NCBI GenBank assembly: GCA_029582265.1
Contig: CM055828.1
Span: 27,668,618-27,732,617, forward strand
Direction: 5' to 3'
Length of the DNA stretch: 64,000 bases
Source of the DNA: Zoroaster sp. YZ-2022
Lineage: Eukaryota; Echinodermata; Asteroidea; Forcipulatida; Zoroasteridae
The notes beneath the pieces are model-generated. The model had not been told where the DNA came from. It did no database searches and was given only the letters and a program-made list of their open reading frames with translations. This document shows, piece after piece, positions 54,972-64,000 of the stretch (positions are counted from its first letter, which is position 1; each line of letters begins with the position of its first letter). A program made the translations under genes and the position numbers.

Positions 54972-55619
54972 TTAAGGACATTATCGGATTTCTAGTTGAA
55001 GATGAACACAGTGACTGAATATTACTGGCTCATTTATGCAGCAGCAATGATAACACTGGTCTACAGCCAAAATGCTTCCGAAACAAATGAAGTCAAACTT
55101 GACTAATTATGGGTCACTGAAAATGGAAATGATGCTTAAAATTGTTGATTGGCTCTAGTTTTCAAGATATGGTACCGTTTAATGACTACAAGACACAAGC
55201 CAAGATGCGCAGAGGAGACACTGAATAAGGACTGAACTATGAACTGATACATAGTAAGTGTTACATAAACAGGGTAGGTGACATAAATATCATATCAAGT
55301 GAAACAACCATAAACACATGAAAAGACCTAGGTTTACAATTCATGATTAAAAATCTGCTATGTACACCATATACATAGTACATAAAATGTAAACTTAAAT
55401 ATCTTGGAAACAGTAGCCAATCAGCAATTTTAATTGTCATATTTGAATTCAGCACATCAAAATCCATAATAAATAGCACATTTTATCTCCGAAGCAGACA
55501 ACCTTTAAAAAATTGTTGACCAGTGTAATATGACCTTATCATGTGTGTTATTATAGCAGTCACTGAAACTAACAGTCTGATTCCATGCCCTGTTGATTGT
55601 GACGATATTGTCCCTTTAA
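54972..55619. mobile_element. Kolobok-like MITE, copy 3, split by another element
   Basis: The left half (TTAAGGACATTATCGG, TTACTGGCTCATTTATGCAG) and the right half (TGACCTTATCATGTGTGTTA, GTTGATTGTGACGATATTGT, CCCTTTAA) match 61895-62101. They are separated by 55054-55525. Confidence 0.85.
55051..55528. mobile_element. TAA-flanked inverted-repeat element nested in the MITE
   Basis: The 3-bp duplication TAA (55051-55053, 55526-55528) flanks CACTGGTCTACAGCC and its inverse TTGTTGACCAGTG. Comparison with undisrupted MITE copies, which read AATGGTAAT at this point, confirms the insertion point. TWA duplications are typical of PIF/Harbinger elements; no transposase is visible in 472 bp. Confidence 0.75.
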
Positions 55620-55812
55620 ACAAAATTAAAAAAATCACCAGAGGCCAAATTCATAGAGATGCTATGCAAGAAAAAATTGCTAATTGGAAATATTTGCTTA
55701 GCCAATTTTCTTGGTTAGCAGCCAAACTACGGCACAAAGTGATTCTACTTTGGCTGGTAGTCTGCCGTATAATGGTTTGCAAAAATTATCTGCTTTGCAA
55801 AATTATCTGCTA

Positions 55813-56510
55813 TTAAAGGGGGACTGACATGGATTTAAATCAAACAGTTAAATATGTGATCGTTTTATTCTTTTATATCAGTAAAAGATCAATCAAATTT
55901 TTGTTTTGTGTTTTTATTGTTTTTGAGAGTGTTATTTTACCATTGTAAAAATGCCCCCCACTTTTACGCCCTGCATGGAGGAGCTGTTCGTGACGTCATG
56001 TCGGGAAGAGAAATTCAGCTCAAAACTCGGCACAAAATGATCGCTGCACAAAACTATGTGAGCCGATGGACCTGACCACTTTACTCTTGTCAGTTGAACT
56101 TTGCTCGTCCAAATACGGCGATATTTTGGGTCACTTGGGAACAGATGAAGGCTAACACCGTCTTTAGTGGTGTTGCTGCATCCTGCAGAAACACATCTTC
56201 CCGGCATTTTATTAGTTCCGGAAACAAAAATCACGGAAGAAATGAAATCGACGCTACGTGTGTGAAACGTTTGTATGTACATGTACATCATGTACACATC
56301 GGATCTTCCCGACCTTACGTCACATATCTTATGCAAATGAAGCTTCCACCATGGGGCGGGGTTGCCTCCCCCAAACACTTCAAACATTGTTTTAAAATAC
56401 TTGTACTCAGAAATCAATGATTAAATAGACACAGGTGGGTCTCAAAAACAATATTTTATTACAAAACGCCTTAACTTAAGACGTAGTAAAGGATGTCAGT
56501 CCCCCTTTAA
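55813..56510. mobile_element. Kolobok-like transposon carrying a THAP-domain gene
   Basis: TTAA on both sides (55813-55816, 56507-56510). Ends AGGGGGACTGACAT and ATGTCAGTCCCCCT are perfect inverted repeats of 14 bp. The 690-bp interior encodes a THAP domain on the minus strand. TTAA duplication together with a THAP protein is characteristic of the Kolobok superfamily; the transposase itself is absent. Confidence 0.82.
55932..56207 (-). CDS. THAP-domain protein, 91 residues, within the Kolobok-like element
   Basis: The start is chosen at the methionine of MPGRCVSAGCSN, the usual THAP beginning, although the frame is open 70 codons further upstream. The C2CH zinc ligands are C5 and C10 (CVSAGC), then C54 and H57 (CSDHF). 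The conserved Trp is W33 in RRIWTS, HFVPSFE follows the His, and a C-terminal VGGIF resembles the AVPTIF box. The whole protein is essentially one complete THAP DNA-binding domain. In Kolobok and P elements the domain binds transposon ends. No stop or frameshift interrupts it. Confidence 0.85.
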   Translation of the reverse strand: MPGRCVSAGCSNTTKDGVSLHLFPSDPKYRRIWTSKVQLTRVKWSGPSAHIVLCSDHFVPSFELNFSSRHDVTNSSSMQGVKVGGIFTMVK

Positions 56511-56540
56511 GCAGCTTGATGAAATTGGCTATAATGAGCC

Positions 56541-57379
56541 TTGGTCTTTGTGAGGAGGTTTCACAGACAGTACGGATGTGTGCATTTACAAAACACTTAA
56601 CCAATGGTGTACAATCCCTTTTAACTAAGTAAATAAAAAATGGTCGAGTCTACCTCAGACAAACAGAGACTGAAATGAAACTGTATCCATTCTGACCTTC
56701 AAACAAGCATTGAAGGCATACAGCTATCATCTTCATTTCCCTCTGTCATTGCACTTCCCGCCCCATTTATGATACTCCCACACCATGTGTTAGTCATTGT
56801 CAAGCAAGCTTTTATACTCACCAAAAGTCGTATTTTTTTGTGTGTGTGTGTGTGTGTTCAATGATAAATAATCAATGAAAGAATTGTTGCCAACCTACTT
56901 ATAACTTAGGTAATGAAGGCCTGGAGAGTGGCTGGAGGGCATCCAGAATGAAGCAATCATACACTGGAAAATTATATCAATGCCGCAGGATCCAGGAATG
57001 TTGTCGTGCTCTGGTCTCCTTCCGACAACACTTGTATTTGGAAAATCTAGCATCAAAAAAGTTTGCAAATGTATTTATTTATTTTTATTTTTTTTGAATT
57101 GCATAGATACTTATCTGAGTTGAAAGAAAATTTCTGTGGTTGTTAAGGCCCGGAGCACGTAAGACAAAGTGTTCACTCAGCAATCTTGTTGAGGTTTAGG
57201 TGAAATATTGACATACTTGTGTACATGTATATTTATTTACTCAATATTGAATGAAATGTTCATCCTCGACTAGTTTTAATGGTCATTTTTAAAAAGGCAA
57301 AATTGTACCGAACAAGTCCTTATTACGACTTTCACAATGGTTTAAACAACTGTGATAAATTCTTGCAATTCAAATTGCT
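56541..57379. other. Unassigned, with (GT)n near 56840
   Basis: A TGTGTGTGTGTGTGTGTG tract at about 56838-56857. No exon. Confidence 0.5.
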
Positions 57380-57725
57380 AAAAGAAAAAAAAAGTCTCCG
57401 GTTTCTGGTCTCCGACGCGTCACCTCAGACACGCTCATCGGCATTTTTAATTTTCTTTTCTTTTTTTGCTATGAAACGATGTCCAACTGCAGCCAAAATT
57501 GCCGGATCGACTGGAATTCTGCCGTACTGTGCTTTGAAGGACTTTTGTGAGGTCTCTCTTAGCCACCATACTTTGTATATATGGGAAATTTGGTCCCCAT
57601 ATATACAATGTATCATGTATTTCCCTGTTGGCAAAAAAAAAAAAAAAAATGGCAAAAAAAGCATGTCACCGCACCGATTTTGAAGCCGACCGATGATCAG
57701 AAACCCAAGACTCTTATTTTGGCCT
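57380..57725. mobile_element. MITE of the 'GGTTTCTGGTCTC' family
   Basis: From AAAAAGTCTCCGGTTTCTGG to CAGAAACCCAAGACTC and GGCCT, same orientation as 3281-3610. Bases around 57575-57605 are duplicated (CATATATACAATGTAT). Confidence 0.78.
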
Positions 57726-57751
57726 TAATTATGTACATACATGAGGCAAAA

Positions 57752-58590
57752 AAAAAAAAATGTTGAGTTGCCCTCCACCGACCGACCCAAAAGTGCTGAA
57801 ATCTCAGGTCAGGTTTTTTTTTTTTTTTTTCCCCCGTCATTCATAGGCCTATTTATTAATGAAACTTACCAATTTTCTGTGTATAAAGCATAATACGTTT
57901 GATTTGAGAAATTTTCCACTTTAAATTTACCGGTACCCAAGACTCAATCTACATGTTTTCAAATCGATTGGCCCCGGCCCTCACATGGTGCACTGCCTTC
58001 GCACACACTGTGTGCCAACGATTGCGACTCGATCTACACGTTTTCAAATCAAATGGCCCTCACACGTTGTGCACTGGCTCCCCACACTGTAAATGTGTCA
58101 ACGATTGCGACTCGATCTACACATTTTCAAATCGAATGGCCACTCACATGTTGCATGTTGAGCATTGCACGCAATATGGATGAATTTGCTGTGTCAATCA
58201 CAGCGAAAAGTACAACAAAAATGCTTGGGATACTTTTATTCTGAAGCAAAATTCCTTGCTGATAGGTATACAAATGTCTTAATATCATGTCAACCAATGG
58301 GATGCATAAAGTTGTTAAGAACAAAAGTGCTAGAAACAAGTGTATGAAATGTTGAAATAAAGTTGTTGAAAGATTATTATAAAGTTGAATGTGTGATGTC
58401 TTTTTATTCTTTAGGTACTTGTGCATACTGCTAGATCATTGTCTTTTAAAAACATGGTATGTGGTTTCAGTTCCAATGCATTTCAATCTTAAAATGACAG
58501 TCAAGGAGAAGAAGAAAAAAAAGAAGAAAAAAAAATCCCGACCGATCGACCCCTTCAAATATTTTCACTGGAGGGCAACTCAACAAAAAA
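57752..58590. mobile_element. Inverted-repeat element with internal 83-bp tandem repeats
   Basis: Left TGTTGAGTTGCCCTCCACCG and right CTGGAGGGCAACTCAACAAA are inverted copies. Inside, a unit CGATTGCGACTCGATCTACA with TTTTCAAATCRAATGGCC is repeated about three times (57945-58150, period about 83 bp). The superfamily is not recognised. Confidence 0.65.
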
Positions 58591-58621
58591 AATTTTTGGC
58601 CTAATGTGCGCGCTACAAATC

Positions 58622-58656
<35 letters not shown>

Positions 58657-58660
58657 ATGT
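58591..58660 (+). repeat. Retroposon 3' tail fragment with (ATT)n
   Basis: GGCCTAATGTGCGCGCTACA AATCTTTATTATT ends in about 10 ATT units, the same layout as the L2-like SINE ends elsewhere. No head is attached. Confidence 0.6.
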
Positions 58661-59032
58661 ACAAAAGAAAATTGAACAAAATAAAATTATCATTTTTTTC
58701 TATTGGCTTTTGAACAATAATATTGTCTGTTTGAAGCCCTAACAACTTCCAAGGGAAGGTATGGTTATGTTGGAAAACCATCTTTAAGGGTTTGCTTACT
58801 CTTTTTGAATCAAGATATACACAATAAACAGCCAACCTGTGAAAGTTTCAGCCAATTATGTTGTGCCGTAAACAAGAAAATACATTCCGATTTTGTTTCT
58901 CCTTCATGTAAATTCAAATTGGAAATTATCTCACTTTTCTTAAAAGTGAAGGCATTTCAGACAAAATTATTTAAGAGGAAAATTTATATTATTGTCAGCC
59001 TTAAATAAAATTTGACATTATCAATTGAACAA
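58661..59032. repeat. One-sided 'AAGGGAAGGTA' MITE remnant
   Basis: Bases 58752-58990 carry CCAAGGGAAGGTATGGTTAT, GTTTGCTTACTCTTTTTGAA and CCTGTGAAAGTTTCAGCCAA, as at 31174 and 40183. The right end is not visible. Confidence 0.55.
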
Positions 59033-59482
59033 ATGACATAAAACACAATAAAGGGGGCCACTTTCCTACCGTCACGTTAGCAGTTTTTCTAATGGTTGTA
59101 ATTTTTTTTAAATATCTGAAACCACCCAAAAAGAATTTCAACATTTGAATAGACATGCATGCTTATCCTAAAGATAATTTGAGTTGATTATTACTATTGT
59201 TTTTTTAATTACCCTAAAATTTCCATCAACAAATGGACGGAAAAGTGAGGTAACTTTTTCCGTCCAATTTTTATGGCAATTTGAGGGTAAAAAAATAAAT
59301 GAAAAAAATAAATAAATAAAATAAATCAACTCAAATTAGTTCTAGTATAAGCCTGCATGTCCATTCACATGTTGAAACACTTTTTGGTCGGTTTCAGGTA
59401 CTTAAAAATAAATAACAACCATTGGGAAAACTGCTAACGTGACGGATGCAAAGTGGCCCCCTTTATTGTGTTTTATGTCATA
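59033..59482. mobile_element. Palindromic MITE of about 430 bp, copy 2
   Basis: Same sequence as 10862-11300, with ends TGACATAAAACACAATAAAG and CTTTATTGTGTTTTATGTCA. A few internal indels around the loop (AATTTTTATGGCAATTTGAG) distinguish it. Confidence 0.88.
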
Positions 59483-59879
59483 TACATATTGCTCATTTTG
59501 CCTTTGAAAAAGAACCATTATTTTACAAAAACAATTATTTTGAATTACAAATTGTATACCTTGCAGGGGCGGATCCAGGGTCTCAAAAAAGAGGGGGAAC
59601 ACTGACAAAAAAGGGAACACACCAAAAAACTAGGTAATTAATTGACATCCACAGAGATAAAAATAAAGCTTGGTCACATGCCGTCCCTTTGCCGCCCCCC
59701 CCCCCCCCTGGATCCACCGATGGTACCTTACATTTAACAGACTTGCAAGACCTTTTCCAACCTTAAGTATTCAAAACTCAATTAGAATTGATCTCCTTGG
59801 CCTACATGTTTTGAAAGGTTAAGTAGAGAGCATTCACATTGATGTCAAGTTTATCCCGCACTATGAATGTTCATACACA
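59483..59879. repeat. Unassigned with hAT-like end and poly-C
   Basis: CAGGGGCGGATCCAGGGTCT at 59564 resembles a hAT terminus, and CCCCCCCTGGATCCACC at about 59703-59719 its inverse, so 59564-59720 may be a 155-bp hAT-like MITE. No clear target duplication. Confidence 0.5.
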
Positions 59880-60660
59880 TGCATTGGTTCCAATTCTCAC
59901 TATGAATAAGTTTACCCTGAAAATCCGTTTTGCAGTGAAATAACAGTTCACAGTAATTTCACAGCAATTTCATGGTGTCTCTTCCTCTCAGATATTGGCA
60001 ATAATGTTTGCAGTGATTTCAGGGCAAATTCACGGCGCTCTCATTTCATTTCATTTCATTTCATTTCATTCATTATTTCACAGGGCAGAAACAATCACAA
60101 ACACAATGGTAAAAATACAATTAGAGAAAAAAATAAAATACATATACATGATGAAAATAAGGTAAACATGACAAAATGTTGACAGCACCCCTGTAGGATT
60201 ACCAAAATGCCAACCAAATCACAATCTAGTGGCTCTCCATAATGCTGCCAAACATAATCAAACAATATAATAAAATATAATATAATATAAAAAGCCAAAT
60301 AAAAATCAATCCAAGAGATTAAAAACAAGTACAAACAAAATAAAACGACAAAAAGGAACATAAAGCATTAGTACAAAGTGTTATGTTGGCAAGTCCAAAT
60401 TTGTACCTGGGGACAGGATATGTTTACGCAGTTCAGTTATGAAAGGTGATAAACCAAAAATTAAATGAGCTGCCCCAAAACTGCCACAAGGAGATCATGG
60501 TGTTTTCACGGCGTTTTCACGGCGAAGGAATCCCAAGAGTATTTCATGGCGTTTTCACGGTGTTGTTGTCGTCATGAAATTGCTGTGAAGTATTTATTTC
60601 ACGGTAAAACAGATTTTCAGGGCATTTTCAGGGTAAAGTTAATCATAGTGTCTGAACCTC
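59880..60660. mobile_element. Foldback element with 'TTTACCCTGAAAAT' arms
   Basis: The left arm CACTATGAATAAGTTTACCC TGAAAATCCGTTTTGCAGTG matches the inverse of the right arm TTCACGGTAAAACAGATTTT CAGGGTAAAGTTAATCATAG. Both arms also carry CACAGCAATTTCATG or its inverse. The centre holds an (ATTTC)n microsatellite at 60042-60073. Confidence 0.7.
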
Positions 60661-61894
60661 GGAATTTAAACAATCATTCAGAGCAAAAAGACAAATTTTC
60701 AGCGACATGATGTGATGAGCATATAAGCAATGCTATTTCTCTGGTACAGTACGCAGAAAATCATGGACCAACTCATGATTTGTGTGCGGAGAAACAAACA
60801 TCCTAATAACGTCATTGGTAATCCTGTGCAGAGATCAAGCAGGATTCAGAAAAACCAGTCTTAAGAGGATTTGAGATGGATTAGAGAGGTATCCTGACGG
60901 ACCTCCGACCATCTCTTTATTTGCCAAGCTACATGTAAGGTGACTTCCCCAATGCAACACAAGACGACATGCTTCAATGCAGGTGGAATACAGTTAGTGT
61001 GCTGAAGGCACTGCACTATATGCAAAGATAGTGATACACGATAAGTCTCCTCTGAATCTCCTTGGCGTGTTGATGCCAAGCAGAGCACAAATCCCACCTT
61101 CTGCCAAAGTCTTATGGTACAATTAAATGTGATGTAATCTTGACATTACCCACTGGGGCATTGAAAGCCCTAGCTTGGCAATCTTTATCGAGATCAGTAC
61201 AAACAAATAATACACAGTTGTTTGGAAAAATGAAGCTTGGTGGTGTCTTATTTCAAACAGAATAAAGGGGCAGATGACTGATTTCCCAAAGCAAGGCTCG
61301 GGTCATTATCAACTAGCCGGATCCCTCACAAACGGTGAACAAAAGTCCATGCGACATAGGCAGTGGCAAGAAGGTGTCCTCGTCACCTATTGGGTTTCCC
61401 GATGGGATCCTATCAAGTATCCCTGAATGGGTCATTGTCACCCAGAGTATTCCCCCAATGGTGCCTAGGCAATCACGTAAGGACACAAACCTGCATAATA
61501 CATGTATATACAGGATTGAGATACTGCCTGTGTATCATTGGGGAGTACCCTAGGTGACAACGACCCCTTCTGCAATCATATAAGTACACAAACCTGCATA
61601 GGATTGAGATTGCTTGTGTATACCTTCTGCTCAAGTATCGTCATTGGATACAGGGTTTCAATCAGGATAAAAGTATCTTCCAATCTAGATATCGTATTTG
61701 AGATTTGAGATATCGTATTCAAGATATAGCCATACAGCTACATGTACATGTGTGTACAGGTAACAGGTCGTTGGTTAGTGGTTATGGTGTTCCCCTATTG
61801 AAAACAGGTAAAATGACAAGGGCAATCTACATGTTTGACACTCCACCATTTACTAATAACAACTGCCCATTTTACACATGACCACACCCACTGC
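60661..61894. repeat. Unassigned, with a short direct duplication
   Basis: Around 61480-61610 GGACACAAACCTGCATAATA, CAGGATTGAGATACTGCCTG recurs as GTACACAAACCTGCATAGGA TTGAGATTGCTTGTG at about 90 bp spacing. No exon supported. Confidence 0.55.
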
Positions 61895-62101
61895 TTAAAG
61901 GGACGTCACGATCAGAGTAGAATTGGAATCGATGTCTTAGTCTACGATGAACAAATTAAGTGACTGAAAATTACTGGCTCATTTATGCAGCAGCAATGGC
62001 AATATCTTATCATGTGGGGAATTATTGTCAGTCATTGAGTTAATCTAAAACTAGAACTCCGATTCCATGCCCTGTTGATCGTGATGATACTGTCCCTTTA
62101 A
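61895..62101. mobile_element. Kolobok-like MITE, copy 4
   Basis: TTAA on both sides. Left AGGGACGTCACGATCAGAGT (short deletion), right GTTGATCGTGATGATACTGT CCCT. The undisturbed copy used to recognise the insertions at 28767 and 55054. Confidence 0.87.
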
Positions 62102-62319
62102 TAATCACAGATGGCCACTTTTAAACAAATCTGAAAATAAACTAGAACCAAATTTTTATTGAGTGTACATTTTTGAAGAATGCTCTAAACTTGAGATGTT
62201 CATTGTAAGGGTTCATCTATTTTTGTTTAAAATGTTTTCAAGTTTTCATATAATACGTGTGTATGTTACATATATATTTATAACATCTATTATTAATAAC
62301 ATCCAGCTCTTGTGAGAGG

Positions 62320-62892
<573 letters not shown>

Positions 62893-62904
62893 AGGTTATA
62901 AGAC

Positions 62905-63050
62905 ATCAGCAAGAGCTTGTGGGTTCGAATCCTTTTTCACAGACACTTGGAAAGCACTGAGCATGCAGTGCTTCACACATACATGTACGTCGGTTTTAGG
63001 GCAAATTCACATCAATTGTTTATCTACCTGATGCAAGAATTTCATCAATC
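62905..63050 (+). mobile_element. SINE-B fragment, decayed
   Basis: GCTTGTGGGTTCGAATCCTT with CACAGACACTTGGAAAGCAC, CATGTACGTCGGTTTTAGGG and CATCAATTGTTTATC, followed by GCAAGAATTTCATCAATCTA as at 14870. Confidence 0.78.
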
Positions 63051-63115
63051 TATATGATAATCAATAATATTACATAAAATAGTTTTCATTATATACTACA
63101 TGTATTTTATGACTT

Positions 63116-63411
63116 TTAACCCTCCTACTTTAGTGGGAAGTAGCTATAGAGGTCAAAATCAGTCAACTGCCTGTTTTGACTGTTGAACCAATTGTGCACA
63201 CAGGTGTATTTTTGACTGGTTTTGAATGTCATATTGACCACCCTCAACAATTTACAAGACAATGCTTTTACCAGTCAAAAACGGTTGACTTCATTTTGAC
63301 CAGTAAATGTGCATAAGTACTACATAAGGTTTGACAGTGTTTGACTTTTAAGTGCACTAGATATACCTTGGCAAGTACAGATTTTGACCCTTGCAGTTAG
63401 CGAAGGGTTAA
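63116..63411. mobile_element. piggyBac-like MITE
   Basis: The left end TTAACCCTCCTACTTTAGTG and right end GCAGTTAGCGAAGGGTTAA keep TTAA on both sides. The interior is the standard TTTTTGACTGGTTTTGAATG family. Confidence 0.87.
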
Positions 63412-64000
63412 AATGATTAAAAAAGAACCCAATATACATGTAGCTAAAAGTAGGGCAATATGTGACTCAGAAGACTACATGTACATGTCAACTAGGAATG
63501 GACAGATCTAATTAACCACATCATTCCATAAGGACCGTACACCCCCTATAAAGGCATTTCCAACCCCAAACAATTGTCTAGAAAAGTAATTACACATTGT
63601 CTAGGAACTAGGAAGGAAACTATGTTACAACCCACTTGTCTACGTAACAACGCCCCCCCCCCCCCGTCTACAGAACGTCTGCTAGGTTGATTGTAAGACT
63701 AGTTACACCCTCCTGCTTCCCCCACTCCCCCACCCACACGACCCCATGATGTAAGCGTTACCTAGAGTGCATTATTTGACATTTGGAAATTTCTTAAAGA
63801 TCAAAATTGACGTACATGCAAGGTGATGAAAACCCTATATTTGTAAAAGGAAGGTGTTGTCATGTAGGGTCAGTCAGTTAGGAATTATTATTATTGTTCA
63901 TTTTTCTATTTATTTATTTACTTATTTAGTTATTTATTTATTATTTGCTTCTTATATTGATTTAGATATATTTTATAATTTTTTTTTTACTATATTACGA
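63412..64000. other. Unassigned, poly-C near 63650
   Basis: C-run at 63652-63665 and an ATTTATTTATTTACTTATTT tract near 63905. No exon. Confidence 0.5.

Larger units (their letters stand above)
55640..56540. mobile_element. 'GGCCAAATTCATAGAG' MITE, host of the THAP element
   Basis: The left part GAGGCCAAATTCATAGAGAT with GCTTAGCCAATTTTCTTGG ends in ATTATCTGCTA. The right part GCAGCTTGATGAAATTGGCT resumes after the Kolobok-like insertion. Rejoined in outline, the two parts match the layout of 41308-41492. Confidence 0.7.

Overview
The window looks like ordinary nuclear DNA from a marine invertebrate deuterostome. It is AT-rich, with long introns, tRNA-derived SINEs, many small inverted-repeat transposons and two non-LTR retrotransposons. 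The repeat mix (a Tx1-like LINE, Kolobok-like TTAA elements carrying a THAP domain, (ATT)n-tailed SINEs) suggests an echinoderm, perhaps a sea star. That is inference and the species cannot be fixed from this sequence. Nothing prokaryotic is present: no operons, rRNA genes or CRISPR arrays.

One host gene is clear. It lies on the minus strand, from about 34.9 kb down to base 1, and runs off the left edge. Fifteen exons were read by hand and chained by splice sites and codon phase. They encode an SLC4-family anion exchanger of the AE1/AE2/AE3 (SLC4A1-3) type. In transcript order they give a charged, poorly conserved N-terminal extension (34.9, 32.8, 27.4, 27.1 and 22.0 kb), the cytoplasmic domain (15.4, 14.6, 12.2, 7.9, 5.6 and 4.6 kb), the first membrane spans (2.8, 1.7 and 1.3 kb), and an extracellular loop with five N-glycosylation sequons (bases 1-272). 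The remaining membrane spans and the stop codon are outside the window, and so, or unrecognised, are the upstream exons and promoter. Two small exons, at 27.4 and 22.0 kb, were found mainly because their phases close the chain.

From 35 to 64 kb no host exon could be recognised and the sequence is dominated by repeats. The largest is a nearly full-length Tx1-like LINE (about 46.0-51.3 kb). Its ORF1 is intact and has zinc knuckles. Its ORF2 has endonuclease and reverse transcriptase domains but is broken by two frameshifts and two stop codons. It sits between a perfect AAT tract of about 150 units and a short AAT tract, as if it had landed in a microsatellite. A 5'-truncated CR1/L2-type LINE (12.3-14.0 kb) lies in an anion-exchanger intron.

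Small DNA transposons can be sorted by their target duplications. TTAA with AGGG...CCCT ends is Kolobok-like, and one copy at 55.8-56.5 kb still encodes a complete THAP domain. TTAA with CCCTCCTAC ends is piggyBac-like, in six or seven copies. TA marks Tc1/mariner-like elements, and 8-bp duplications mark hAT-like elements. Two tRNA-derived SINE families recur, here called SINE-A with an (ATT)n tail and SINE-B. A third tRNA-headed SINE also occurs. A foldback family with 13-bp target duplications occurs at 9.1, 36.7 and 43.7 kb, with half copies elsewhere. Several insertions are nested, which gives a relative order of events. The most unusual items are the THAP-only Kolobok element, the foldback family with its hammerhead-like motif, the LINE inside the microsatellite, and a GC-rich inverted-repeat element at 15.9-16.5 kb.
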